A DNA stretch of 64,000 bases from Robertmurraya andreesenii (GCF_030813005.1 NZ_JAUSTU010000018.1:1-64000), one strand, 5' to 3'; shown: positions 7,150-14,881, counted from the first letter of the stretch. Notes: generated from the sequence alone by a model not told the origin. Translations and numbers: made by a program.

Positions 7150-8268
7150 ATGTCAGAGGAAGCAAAATATGAGGACGTGGCAATATTAAAGGAAATTGCG
7201 GAGTTACTTAATGAAGGAACAGACACAATTCCTACACTAAGCTCTGTTTTGAAAAAACTTCTCCATGTAACAGGTCTACAAACAGGCTGGATATTTTTGA
7301 TCGATGAAAATGGCAGCCACCATCTTGCTGCAGATGAGGCACTTCCACCTGCCCTAGCGCAAAACAATAAAGAAAGAATGTGCCACGGCGATTGCTGGTG
7401 CGTCAATAAATATAATAATCAAACATTGAAAAAGGCCACAAATATCATTGAGTGCAAACGGATCGAGGACGTAATCGAGGAAGGAGCTGGGGAAACCGGT
7501 GGCTTAACCCATCACGCCACCGTCCCGCTCCGTGCTGGGCAAGAACGATTCGGGGTCCTCAATGTAGGCTCCCCGAATAAAACCCATTTTCGAAAAAATG
7601 AACTCGCCCTTCTTGAAGCAATTGCCTATCAAATTGGAACGGCATTAAAACGACTGAAATTAACCCAACGCGAACAGGAAACGGCTCTGATTGCAGAGCG
7701 AAACCGCCTTGCTCGAGATCTCCATGATTCTGTGAATCAGCTCCTGTTCTCCTTAAGTCTGACAGCAAGGGCCGGAGTTGAAATGTCAGAACCGGAAGAT
7801 ATGAAACAGACCTTCAGCTATATTCAGGATATGGCCCAAGAGGCCCTCGGAGAAATGAGAGCATTAATATGGCAGCTAAGGCCACAGGGACTTGAGAACG
7901 GCTTGGTCAGTGCGTTAAGAAGCTATGCAGAAATACTCGGTTTACAAATTGAAACACAAGTAATCGGGGCGACGAACATTCCAGGCAAAGTGGAGGAAGC
8001 ATTATGGCGAATTGGACAAGAGGCATTAGCCAATTGTAAGAAACACGCCCAGACGACGAAAGCTAAGCTCATCTTCCACACCTCTCCAGATGAGGTTACA
8101 CTGACGATTAAAGATACAGGCTGTGGCTTTCTTTATGAAGAAAACCTCCCCATCCCCTCATTAGGATTAAAAAATATGAAATCTCGTACTGAAGCACTGA
8201 AAGGAATCTTCCGATTAAGCAGCCAACCAGGAAGCGGGACAGAAATTCAAATTAGAATTCCCTTATAG
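7150..8268 (+). CDS. yhcY: GAF-domain sensor histidine kinase, YhcY-like (NarX/LiaS class)
   Basis: This is a 372-aa cytoplasmic histidine kinase without membrane segments. A GAF domain covers about 10-170, a HisKA_3 dimerisation helix has ERNRLARDLHDSVNQ with phosphoacceptor His192, and the HATPase domain shows WRIGQEALANCKKHAQ and DTGCGF. The GAF domain contains Cys78, Cys82, Cys84 and Cys102 in the pattern CHGDCWC...ECK, which suggests a metal, Fe-S or redox sensor; this is inference. The arrangement and sequence resemble B. subtilis YhcY. I start at ATG 7150 (GGGGGTG upstream) instead of 7126, which lacks a site. The response regulator follows 12 bp later. Confidence 0.85.
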   Translation: MSEEAKYEDVAILKEIAELLNEGTDTIPTLSSVLKKLLHVTGLQTGWIFLIDENGSHHLAADEALPPALAQNNKERMCHGDCWCVNKYNNQTLKKATNIIECKRIEDVIEEGAGETGGLTHHATVPLRAGQERFGVLNVGSPNKTHFRKNELALLEAIAYQIGTALKRLKLTQREQETALIAERNRLARDLHDSVNQLLFSLSLTARAGVEMSEPEDMKQTFSYIQDMAQEALGEMRALIWQLRPQGLENGLVSALRSYAEILGLQIETQVIGATNIPGKVEEALWRIGQEALANCKKHAQTTKAKLIFHTSPDEVTLTIKDTGCGFLYEENLPIPSLGLKNMKSRTEALKGIFRLSSQPGSGTEIQIRIPL

Positions 8269-8280
8269 GAGGAAACTGAC

Positions 8281-8919
8281 GTGACCATACGTGTATTAAT
8301 TGTTGATGACCACCATGTCGTTAGAAGAGGGTTGGCTTTTTTCCTGCGCACGCAAAAAGGAATTGATATTATCGGAGAAGGCGCAAATGGCAAGGAAGCC
8401 GTGGAGTTAGCGAAATCCTTAAAACCCGATGTCATTCTCATGGACTTGGTAATGCCAGAAATGAACGGAGTCGAGGCAACAAAAATCATCAAAAAAGAGA
8501 ATCCAAACATCCATATCATGATGCTCACCAGCTTCTCCGACCAGGATCATGTCATCCCTGCCCTTGAAGCGGGAGCCTCTGGCTTTCAATTAAAGGACAT
8601 CCAGCCCGATGAACTCGTTGCCTCCATCAAGAAGATCATGGGAGGAGAAAATCAGCTTCATCCTAAAGCCACCTCCCATCTGCTAGCCAATCTATCTAGA
8701 GGGAAACAGGAAAGAAACTTACTGGATGATTTAACAAAAAGGGAGCTAGACGTCCTAAAGGAAATTGCCAAAGGAAAGAGCAATAAAGAAATTGCCGCAT
8801 CTCTATTCATCACCGAAAAAACGGTCAAAACCCATGTCTCAAACCTTTTATCAAAGCTCGAGCTTGCTGACCGTACCCAAGCCGCCCTTTTTGCGGTGAA
8901 AAATCAAATCATTGACTGA
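8281..8919 (+). CDS. yhcZ: NarL/FixJ-family response regulator, YhcZ-like
   Basis: This 212-aa regulator has a receiver domain (1-120) with acidic pair Asp9/Asp10, phosphoacceptor Asp55 in ILMDLVMPEM and Lys105, and a LuxR-type helix-turn-helix at about 145-208 (KGKSNKEIAASLFITEKTVK). It is the cognate partner of the upstream kinase. GTG 8281 is preceded by AGGAGGA. A strong terminator follows directly, so kinase and regulator form the end of this operon. Target genes are not visible from sequence. Confidence 0.92.
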   Translation: MTIRVLIVDDHHVVRRGLAFFLRTQKGIDIIGEGANGKEAVELAKSLKPDVILMDLVMPEMNGVEATKIIKKENPNIHIMMLTSFSDQDHVIPALEAGASGFQLKDIQPDELVASIKKIMGGENQLHPKATSHLLANLSRGKQERNLLDDLTKRELDVLKEIAKGKSNKEIAASLFITEKTVKTHVSNLLSKLELADRTQAALFAVKNQIID

Positions 8920-8923
8920 AATG

Positions 8924-8950
8924 GATGTAGAGTAAAACTACATCTTTTTT
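8924..8950 (+). terminator. Terminator after the two-component operon
   Basis: GATGTAG (8924-8930) pairs with CTACATC (8938-8944) around AGTAAAA, followed by six T. It lies five bases after the response regulator stop codon. Confidence 0.88.
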
Positions 8951-8965
8951 GTTAAGCAAATTCCC

Positions 8966-8995
8966 AATAAAAGAGCTGGGCGGTATCCTCCAGCT
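8966..8995 (-). terminator. Terminator-like hairpin downstream of the DUF3887 remnant
   Basis: On the minus strand AGCTGG (8990-8995) and CCAGCT (8974-8979) enclose a 10-base loop and are followed by CTTTTATT. It would end transcription coming from 9056-9343. Confidence 0.6.
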
Positions 8996-9055
8996 AAATA
9001 GATTTTTTCAAAAAGAAAGCCAGCGTTCTTTTGATTTATGAGCTAAGTCTTTGCC

Positions 9056-9412
9056 CTATTTAACAAATAACCCTGCTATTTCCTCTTTATCATTAAAGGT
9101 GATTGTATAAATACGATTTTCTTTGCTGTATTTGGAAACGAGAGTCACGATATGATGACCATCTTTTTCTTCAACGGATGATTTATCAATCTTATCAAAG
9201 TCCCCAGATTGCTCGATGACTGGAGTCAGCAGACCCATCTGCTCCTCGGTTAATTCGGTCTTCATTGTTTCATCAAACATCGTATGTATATCGCCATACT
9301 TCGCTTCATTTAATAACGAAACGACTTCCTCAGCTATCTCCACAATACCATCTACACGATCAATGAGAGTATGGTCATGTGATGAAATTTGAACTGTACC
9401 TTTATCATAACC
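9056..9412 (-). pseudogene. DUF3887-like protein, N-terminally truncated remnant
   Basis: The open frame from GTG 9343 encodes 95 aa (EIAEEVVSLLNEAKYGDIHT...) that resembles the DUF3887 domain, which normally follows a signal peptide or lipobox. Reading upstream in frame continues for 23 codons (GYDKGTVQISSHDHTLIDRV...) to a stop codon at 9413-9415 without any signal sequence or ATG, and the GTG has no convincing ribosome binding site. I therefore see a gene that has lost its 5' end. A truncated but translated protein is possible. DUF3887 assignment rests on sequence feel (FDETMK...LT...G.F) and is moderate. Confidence 0.5.
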
Positions 9413-9512
9413 TTAATAATATACCACTACGAATCAAATGCGCGGATGTCTTGTATTATTATTTCTTTCTGGTTATTAATTCGAGTATAATTGACTTAGG
9501 GTGGTGATTGCT

Positions 9513-10079
9513 TTGAGTTTATTAAATGAAAGGTATAGCACCTATGAAGAATTTGAATCTGCACGAAAAAAAACAGATAAAAGGTTAGAGTTTATTGATG
9601 GAGTTATATATATGTCTCCATCTCCTAGCATCAAACATCAAGAGATATCATCTTACTTGCATGGCGAGTTATACAATTTGTTGAAGGGGAGTAAATGTAA
9701 AGTTTTTGCAGCACCCACTGACGTCGTCTTTAATAATGAAAGTAAAGATGAAAAAAAGACCGTTGTCCCCGATCTATTTGTAGTTTGCAACCAAGATAAC
9801 TTCACCGAAAATGAATACATTGGGGCTCCTGATTTTATTATTGAAATATTGAGTCCTTCAAACAAATCGTACGATATGATTACAAAGCTGAATTTATACA
9901 TGAATTCCGGTGTTAAGGAATACTGGATAGTAGACCCTATGGAAAATTATATAATGGTTTATTTCTTGGATAATGATGCAGAGATTCAATTCACTCTGGT
10001 TAATCTAGGAGGATTTGTTGTCTCAAACCTCTTTAAAGAATTTAAGATAAATACCAAGGAATTATTCAACCTAAGCTAA
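9513..10079 (+). CDS. Uma2-family (DUF820) putative nuclease-fold protein
   Basis: This is a 188-aa protein from TTG 9513 with GGGTGGTGA upstream; GTG 9501 lies inside that site and is less likely. Uma2 landmarks are KRLEFIDGVIYMSPSPSIKHQ, VVPDLFVV, GAPDFIIEILSPSNKSYD, KLNLYMNSGVKEYWIVDP. The PD...E.l pattern is that of the PD-(D/E)XK restriction-endonuclease-like fold. Biological role is unknown; Uma2 genes are common near genome variability. It is a stand-alone unit with its own terminator, between the DUF3887 remnant and rpsI. The A+T-rich coding sequence is somewhat unlike its neighbours. Confidence 0.85.
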   Translation: MSLLNERYSTYEEFESARKKTDKRLEFIDGVIYMSPSPSIKHQEISSYLHGELYNLLKGSKCKVFAAPTDVVFNNESKDEKKTVVPDLFVVCNQDNFTENEYIGAPDFIIEILSPSNKSYDMITKLNLYMNSGVKEYWIVDPMENYIMVYFLDNDAEIQFTLVNLGGFVVSNLFKEFKINTKELFNLS

Positions 10080-10104
10080 TCACATTTTGTGACTAGCTTT
10101 TTTC
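10074..10104 (+). terminator. Terminator after the Uma2 gene
   Basis: AGCTA..TCACA and TGTGA..TAGCT pair with one internal mismatch around TTT, followed by a run of T. The left arm overlaps the stop codon of the Uma2 gene. Confidence 0.8.
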
Positions 10105-10162
10105 ATTAATAGACGGTCTGTTATTTTAAATCATGGCTGTGTTAATGTAATCTTTCTTCCAA

Positions 10163-10200
10163 CAAAAACAGGCTATCTCATCATCAATGAGATAGCCTGT
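10163..10200 (-). terminator. rplM-rpsI terminator
   Basis: A perfect 13-bp stem (10188-10200 with 10168-10180 on the minus strand, ACAGGCTATCTCA/TGAGATAGCCTGT) with a 7-base loop is followed by TTTTTG. It lies 32 bp beyond the rpsI stop. Confidence 0.93.
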
Positions 10201-10231
10201 AAACGTTGATATATCAATGTTTTTATGAAGA

Positions 10232-10624
10232 TTAACGTTTTGAGAACTGTGGTGCACGACGAGCGCCTTTAAGACCGTATTTTTTACGTTCTTTCATACG
10301 AGCGTCACGAGTTAATAAGCCTGCACGCTTAAGTGTTGGACGGTATTCTGGGTCAACTTGAAGTAATGCACGAGCGATACCATGACGGATAGCACCAGCT
10401 TGACCAGTATAGCCTCCACCTTTAACGTTCACAAGAACATCGTAGCTACCAAGAGTTTCAGTAGCATTAAGAGGTTGCTTTACTACTTCACGTAATGCTT
10501 CGAATGGAATGTAATCTGTAATGTCACGATCGTTAATTGTAATTGTGCCATTGCCTGGAACTAGACGAACACGTGCAACAGAACTCTTACGACGACCAGT
10601 ACCTATATATTGAACCTGTGCCAT
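10232..10624 (-). CDS. rpsI: 30S ribosomal protein S9 (uS9)
   Basis: S9 (130 aa) sits in the 30S head; its C-terminal tail reaches the P-site tRNA. The sequence shows AQVQYIGTGRRKSSVARV at the start, the glycine-rich VKGGGYTGQAGAIRHGIARAL centre, and the typical APQFSKR end. GGGAGG precedes ATG 10624. It follows rplM by 18 bp and forms a two-gene operon with its own promoter and terminator, as in other Bacillus. Confidence 0.97.
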   Translation of the reverse strand: MAQVQYIGTGRRKSSVARVRLVPGNGTITINDRDITDYIPFEALREVVKQPLNATETLGSYDVLVNVKGGGYTGQAGAIRHGIARALLQVDPEYRPTLKRAGLLTRDARMKERKKYGLKGARRAPQFSKR

Positions 10625-10642
10625 ATATTTATCCTCCCTTAA

Positions 10643-11080
10643 TTATCCGCGAAGTTCCCAAACTTCTGGTTTTTGTGCTTGATGTGGATGCTCTGCTCCA
10701 GCATATACATGCAATTTCTTGAACATTTGACGACCTAAAGAATTCTTTGGAAGCATACCTTTAACAGCAAGCTCTAACATTCTTTCAGGGTAGTTTGTAC
10801 GCATTTCTAGCGCAGTTCTTGTCTTTAATCCACCTGGGTGCATTGAATGACGGTAGTAGATTTTGTCTGTTAGCTTCTTACCAGTTAATTGAATTTTTGA
10901 AGCATTAACGATAATTACATGATCACCTGTATCAACATGTGGTGTAAAAGTTGGTTTGTGTTTTCCACGTAGAATTGATGCAACTTCTGAAGTAAGACGA
11001 CCTAAAGTCTTGCCCTCAGCATCAATCACGTACCACTTACGTTCGATATTGTTAGCGTTAGCCATAAACGTTGTACGCAT
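10643..11080 (-). CDS. rplM: 50S ribosomal protein L13 (uL13)
   Basis: L13 (145 aa) is an early 50S assembly protein. It starts MRTTFMANANNIERKWYVID and carries KHKPTFTPHVDTGDHVIIVN and HPHQAQKPEVWELRG at the end. I choose ATG 11080, which follows AGGAGGT by seven bases, over the upstream in-frame start at 11104. A promoter and a structured leader of about 100 bases precede it, so L13 autoregulation at the RNA level is plausible. Confidence 0.96.
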   Translation of the reverse strand: MRTTFMANANNIERKWYVIDAEGKTLGRLTSEVASILRGKHKPTFTPHVDTGDHVIIVNASKIQLTGKKLTDKIYYRHSMHPGGLKTRTALEMRTNYPERMLELAVKGMLPKNSLGRQMFKKLHVYAGAEHPHQAQKPEVWELRG

Positions 11081-11104
11081 GAGATTACCTCCTAAATTGT
11101 CCAT

Positions 11105-11180
11105 TTCACATTCAAATTTAAAACGTATATTCTAAATCACAATAAGTTCCGGGGCTTATCGTGGGATTGAAATACATACC
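11105..11180 (-). promoter_or_regulatory. Possible L13 leader (r-protein autoregulatory RNA)
   Basis: The leader between the rplM promoter and its ribosome binding site contains a clear hairpin, CACGATAAG (11155-11163) with CTTATTGTG (11138-11146), one G-U pair, loop CCCCGGAA. Firmicutes rplM mRNAs are known to carry an L13 leader; I infer this by position and could not align it to the Rfam model. Confidence 0.45.
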
Positions 11181-11185
11181 ATATT

Positions 11186-11214
11186 ATGATATAGCACTGA
11201 CCTTCAGATGTCAA
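11186..11214 (-). promoter_or_regulatory. rplM-rpsI promoter
   Basis: TTGACA (11209-11214), a 17-base spacer and TATCAT (11186-11191) on the minus strand, just after the truA stop codon. It separates rplM-rpsI from the upstream ECF/truA unit. Confidence 0.8.
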
Positions 11215-11241
11215 GAACATATTTGACACCAGGACGGGTTG

Positions 11242-11991
11242 TCATAATTTTTTTTCGTAATAGACCTGCCATAAATATAACCCTTGTGGTGGAGCTGTTT
11301 TTCCAGCATAGGTCCGATCTTTTTTTTCGAGGATTGCCGGGATTTCCTGAGGAGAGATATCCCCTGAGCCTACCTGCAGCAATGTACCCACCATGATTCT
11401 TACCATATTATACAAAAAACCATTGCCGACAAACCGAAACATGAGACGACCATCCGTTTCGACGATTTCAATTTCCCGAATTTCCCTAATCCGATCCTCG
11501 ACCTCTGTCTTTGCAGAGCAGAAACTCGTAAAATCGTGAGTACCAATCAAACACTCACTCGCTTCCTGCATCGCTTGAAGGTTCAGTGGATAGGGATAAT
11601 GGTAGGCGAAATTTCTCTGAAAGGGATCCCGCAGCTTGCCTGTGTAGACAAAATAACGGTATTCCTTCGCTTCAACATCGAATCTTGCGTGAAAAGAAGG
11701 CTCCACCTGTTCAACCTCAAAGATAGCAATTTCATCAGGAAGCAATGAGTTCAAGGCAACCGCCCATCTTTCGGCTGGTATCGAAAGCGCAGAATCAAAG
11801 TGGATCACCTGCCCTTTCGCATGAACACCTGCATCTGTACGCCCCGATGCATAGACCTTCGTCATCTCCCCTTTATGGAGCTTCATGAGTGCCTTTTCAA
11901 GCTCACCCTGTACCGTTCGTTTATTCGGTTGTATTTGATATCCAGAAAACTGAGAGCCATCATAGGCTATGATGCATTTTATTCGTTGCAT
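11242..11991 (-). CDS. truA: tRNA pseudouridine synthase A
   Basis: TruA (249 aa) makes pseudouridine at tRNA positions 38-40. The catalytic Asp lies in ASGRTDAGVHAKGQVIHFD; other landmarks are CIIAYDGSQFSGYQIQPN at the N-terminus and FRFVGNGFLYNMVRIMVGTL near the C-terminus. The ribosome binding site AAGGAG overlaps the ecfT stop codon, so truA is translated as the last gene of the ecfA1-ecfA2-ecfT-truA operon. The order is the same in B. subtilis. Confidence 0.97.
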   Translation of the reverse strand: MQRIKCIIAYDGSQFSGYQIQPNKRTVQGELEKALMKLHKGEMTKVYASGRTDAGVHAKGQVIHFDSALSIPAERWAVALNSLLPDEIAIFEVEQVEPSFHARFDVEAKEYRYFVYTGKLRDPFQRNFAYHYPYPLNLQAMQEASECLIGTHDFTSFCSAKTEVEDRIREIREIEIVETDGRLMFRFVGNGFLYNMVRIMVGTLLQVGSGDISPQEIPAILEKKDRTYAGKTAPPQGLYLWQVYYEKKL

Positions 11992-12000
11992 ACCTTCTCC

Positions 12001-12798
12001 TTAAGATCTGAAAAAGAATTGTGCAGCTGCTACCGCTCCTAATAAAAGAAGCATGACTGTATCAAGCCCACCCCATTTGAGCTGCCGATATTTCGTTCTT
12101 CCTTCACCGCCTCGATAGCCCCTTGCCTCCATCGCTGTCGCCAGCTCCTCAGCCCGTTTGAAGGAGCTAATAAACAATGGAATGAGCAGAGGAATAATCG
12201 CCTTCACACGTTCCTTCATCGGGCCGCTCGAAAATTCGACACCCCTTGCCGTTTGTGCCTTCATAATTTTATCTGTCTCCTCCATAAGCGTTGGGATGAA
12301 GCGTAACGATATGGACATCATTAAGGCAAGCTCATGGACAGGGAACTTAATCTTCTTCAATGGACCAAGCAATTCTTCAATTCCATCGGTAATCTCAATC
12401 GGAGTGGTTGTTAACGTAAGCAAGGATGTCATCAGAATGAGCAAGAAGAACCGCATCGAGATAAAAATCCCTTGCTTCAGTCCCTCCTCATAGATGGTGA
12501 TCCAGCCCCAATGAAAAATCACATGGCCTTCCTTCGTAAAGAAAAGGTGAAGGACAAGCGTAAACAGGATGAGCCACAAAACAAGCTTAAGCCCTCCAAT
12601 CAAAAAACGAATCGGGACCCTTGAAGAGGCAACCATAAATAGTGTATAAAGAGCCAAAAGGCCATAAGTAACCGCATTATTCGCAATAAAGACGACACAT
12701 ACAAACATAAAAACGAGAATTAATTTAGCTCTTGGGTCCATGCGATGCATGGGTGACTCAGCGGGAATGTAACGACCAAATATCATCTTCTCCATCAT
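12001..12798 (-). CDS. ecfT: ECF transporter transmembrane protein EcfT
   Basis: EcfT (265 aa) is the membrane coupling subunit that links the EcfA1/EcfA2 ATPases to exchangeable substrate-binding S components for vitamins. About five to six hydrophobic segments are visible, plus the two coupling motifs with Ala-Arg-Gly: TARGVEFSSG and MEARGYRGGEG. ATG 12798 overlaps the ecfA2 stop by four bases (ATGA); a second ATG follows immediately. No S component is encoded nearby, as expected for a shared energising module. Confidence 0.95.
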   Translation of the reverse strand: MMEKMIFGRYIPAESPMHRMDPRAKLILVFMFVCVVFIANNAVTYGLLALYTLFMVASSRVPIRFLIGGLKLVLWLILFTLVLHLFFTKEGHVIFHWGWITIYEEGLKQGIFISMRFFLLILMTSLLTLTTTPIEITDGIEELLGPLKKIKFPVHELALMMSISLRFIPTLMEETDKIMKAQTARGVEFSSGPMKERVKAIIPLLIPLFISSFKRAEELATAMEARGYRGGEGRTKYRQLKWGGLDTVMLLLLGAVAAAQFFFRS

Positions 12799-13664
12799 TT
12801 TGGCATTCCCCCTTTGAAAAGCTGAGCAATTTCGTCTGACAGCTCATCCAATGTAATACAGGTCCTGCTAAGCTTTGTCTGAAAAGCTTTTTCTAGCTTT
12901 TGTTGGAACCGAACCACTTCAGGTACGTCCAAGCCAAGGTCGATTAAGCCTTCTGGTGTATGAAAAATCTCGCGCGGGTTTCCTTTTTTGTACACCTTCC
13001 CTTGGTGCATAATCACGATTTGATCCGCATACAAGGAGGCATCCTCCATGCTATGTGTCACAAGCACCGTTGACAGGTTTCGCTCCTTATGAAGCCGATA
13101 GAACATTTCCATGATTTCCTTTCGTCCCCTCGGATCGAGGCCTGCCGTTGGCTCATCAAGTACAATAACCTCCGGCTCCATAGCAAGTACCCCTGCAATA
13201 GCCACCCGTCTCATTTGTCCTCCTGATAGCTCAAATGGCGACTTATGCAAAATTTCCTCGGACAGTCCTACCTGCTTAATTGCCCTTCTTGCTCGCTCTT
13301 TGGCTTCCTCTTCTGAAACACCGAAATTCATTGGACCAAAGCAAATATCTTTTTCAACGGTTTCTTCAAATAGCTGATGCTCAGGAAATTGAAAAACAAT
13401 CCCCACTCTCTTCCGAACATCCTTCAAATTTTTCTGTTTCTTCGCATTGGTGATCACCCGATCCCCAATGACAACCTGCCCTTCAGTAGGCTTTAAGATC
13501 GCGTTCAGGTGTTGAAGGAGGGTAGACTTCCCTGAGCCGGTATGTCCAATGATGGCCAGATACATTCCAGAAGGTATATCAATAGAGACATCCTGGATCG
13601 CGAGCCGTTCAAATGGTGAGTTTGCTTGATATCTGTATTCTACTTGCTGGAGTGAGATGTCCAT
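12795..13664 (-). CDS. ecfA2: ECF transporter ATP-binding protein EcfA2
   Basis: This 289-aa ABC ATPase has Walker A IGHTGSGKST, Q-loop FPEHQLF, signature LSGGQMRRVAIAG, Walker B VIVLDEPTAGLD and H-loop LVTHSMEDA. It pairs with EcfA1 to power EcfT. The start overlaps the last 25 bases of ecfA1, so the two are likely translationally coupled and made in equal amounts. A C-terminal extension of about 60 residues after the ABC core is normal for EcfA proteins. Confidence 0.96.
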   Translation of the reverse strand: MDISLQQVEYRYQANSPFERLAIQDVSIDIPSGMYLAIIGHTGSGKSTLLQHLNAILKPTEGQVVIGDRVITNAKKQKNLKDVRKRVGIVFQFPEHQLFEETVEKDICFGPMNFGVSEEEAKERARRAIKQVGLSEEILHKSPFELSGGQMRRVAIAGVLAMEPEVIVLDEPTAGLDPRGRKEIMEMFYRLHKERNLSTVLVTHSMEDASLYADQIVIMHQGKVYKKGNPREIFHTPEGLIDLGLDVPEVVRFQQKLEKAFQTKLSRTCITLDELSDEIAQLFKGGMPK

Positions 13665-14482
13665 AACTGTTCCACCAACTCTTCTTCTGTTAAATAATGT
13701 TTATTAATGGGGATTCCTTTTTCCTTCAACATTTTGCTCATTTTCACTGGGAAGGGAATATCCAATCCTAACTTCACCAATTCTTCATCCATTTGAAAAA
13801 TTTCCTCTGGTACCCCTTCACGATAAAGCTCTCCACGGTTCATGACAATAATGCGATCCGCCTTTGCTGCTTCCTCTAAATCATGGGTGATGGAGATCAC
13901 CGTCATGTCATTATCATCCTTAAGCTCTCTAATCGTACGGAGGACCTCTTCTCGCCCCCGAGGATCAAGCATTGAGGTTGCCTCATCTAGGACAATAATC
14001 TTCGGACGGAGAGCAATTACACTCGCAATGGCTACCCTTTGTTTTTGACCACCCGAAAGATGGTGCGGCTCTTGATCGAGAAATTGCTCCATCTTCACCT
14101 TCTGTAAGGATGTGCGAACACGTTCAACCATCACTTCACGGGGAACCCCGTTATTTTCCAAACCAAAAGCCACATCATCCTTGACAGTTGTACCAACAAA
14201 TTGATTATCAGGATTTTGAAAAACCATCCCAATCAACCTTCTTGTATCCCACACGGTTTCCTCTGTGAGATAAATTCCGCCTATTTCAATACGACCCTCG
14301 TTTGGGTATTGCAGACCATTTAATAGTTTTGCTAGAGTTGACTTCCCTGAACCGTTATGACCTACTATGGCCAACCACTCCCCGTCCTTAATTTGCAGGG
14401 AAACGTTTCGAAGGGCATACTCTTCCTGACCTTCGTATTTGAATGAAACATTATCAATTTTTACTACAGATGTTTCCATCAT
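13640..14482 (-). CDS. ecfA1: ECF transporter ATP-binding protein EcfA1
   Basis: This 280-aa ABC ATPase has Walker A VGHNGSGKST (40-49), FQNPDNQFVG as Q-loop, LSGGQKQRVAIA signature, and Walker B IIVLDEATSMLDP, where Ala-Thr-Ser-Met replaces the usual Pro-Thr-Ala/Ser-Gly after the catalytic Glu. SITHDLEEA supplies the H-loop. Two ATG codons in a row (14482 and 14479) follow GGAGGA; either could be used. First gene of the ECF-truA operon, with its own promoter. Confidence 0.96.
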   Translation of the reverse strand: MMETSVVKIDNVSFKYEGQEEYALRNVSLQIKDGEWLAIVGHNGSGKSTLAKLLNGLQYPNEGRIEIGGIYLTEETVWDTRRLIGMVFQNPDNQFVGTTVKDDVAFGLENNGVPREVMVERVRTSLQKVKMEQFLDQEPHHLSGGQKQRVAIASVIALRPKIIVLDEATSMLDPRGREEVLRTIRELKDDNDMTVISITHDLEEAAKADRIIVMNRGELYREGVPEEIFQMDEELVKLGLDIPFPVKMSKMLKEKGIPINKHYLTEEELVEQLWTSHSSK

Positions 14483-14544
14483 GTCCTCCTCTCCACTCTG
14501 CTCCTCTATTCTCTTCTCGGCAAAATAAGAGTTTTCTGAAATCT

Positions 14545-14553
14545 ACTATATCA
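14545..14553 (-). promoter_or_regulatory. Candidate extended -10 promoter for ecfA1
   Basis: The minus strand reads TGATATAGT (TG, one base, TATAGT at 14545-14550) without a good -35. It lies between an upstream terminator and ecfA1, about 60 bp before the start codon. Confidence 0.45.
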
Positions 14554-14584
14554 TTTTTTGTAAAGTTAGTGATATATGACAACT

Positions 14585-14612
14585 AAAAAAGAAAACTCGC
14601 CTTTTCGGCGAG
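14585..14612 (-). terminator. Terminator upstream of ecfA1, closing the small-ORF unit
   Basis: On the minus strand CTCGCC and GGCGAG (14607-14612 with 14596-14601) form a stem with loop GAAAA, followed by TTTTCTTTTTT. It ends 18 bases after the stop codon of the small membrane ORF, which suggests that something upstream of it is a separate transcript. Confidence 0.82.
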
Positions 14613-14630
14613 CCTAATAATCCGAAGACA

Positions 14631-14711
14631 TTATGAAATTATAAATAAAATAATAGCAAAACCTAGTAAAGCAAATGTCTTCCATTTGGCTCGGGGTTTC
14701 GGTAAAAACAA
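14631..14711 (-). CDS. Putative 26-residue single-span membrane peptide
   Basis: From TTG 14711 the frame encodes a 26-aa peptide: a short basic N-terminus (FLPKPRAKWKT) and a hydrophobic span (FALLGFAIILFIIS) to TAA 14631. AAGAGGTG lies ten bases upstream. The same frame is open back to ATG 14765 (44 aa, adding MTRLAHAPLKRFKRCGLY), but that ATG has no ribosome binding site. A terminator follows after 18 bp. This is too short to be sure; it could be a chance frame. Function unknown. Confidence 0.35.
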   Translation of the reverse strand: MFLPKPRAKWKTFALLGFAIILFIIS

Positions 14712-14782
14712 ATAAAGCCCGCACCTCTTAAATCGCTTAAGAGGTGCATGAGCTAGACGAGTCATGTCGACGCCACGGGCCT
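14711..14782 (-). other. Structured RNA stretch that would hide a ribosome binding site
   Basis: On the minus strand GCACCTCTTAA (14737-14747) pairs perfectly with TTAAGAGGTGC (14721-14731), a 5-base loop between. An outer GCCC/GGGC pairing (14777-14780 with 14717-14720) and a CATGA/TCAT arm give a three-way junction. The 3' arm contains AAGAGGTG, the candidate ribosome binding site of the downstream peptide, and T-rich sequence follows, so it may instead act as a terminator. Lactobacillales and Listeria have a structured L17 downstream element at this operon position; whether this is related is unknown. Confidence 0.45.
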
Positions 14783-14881
14783 ATCAAAAAGGCTACAGCG
14801 ATATAATCCTGTTTCTTCAAAATACATGCTCATCGTAACACTCAGTGTTGGCTTAGTTCGATTCATACGATGTAGTTAAAG

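Noticed and set aside
9513..10079. Uma2 gene as part of a toxin-antitoxin or defence system
   Set aside because: It stands alone with its own terminator; no partner gene of suitable size or type is adjacent.
14765..14836. 23-codon frame (MSMYFEETGLYRC...) just upstream of the structured stretch
   Set aside because: No ribosome binding site and no regulatory codon pattern; not strong enough to call a leader peptide.
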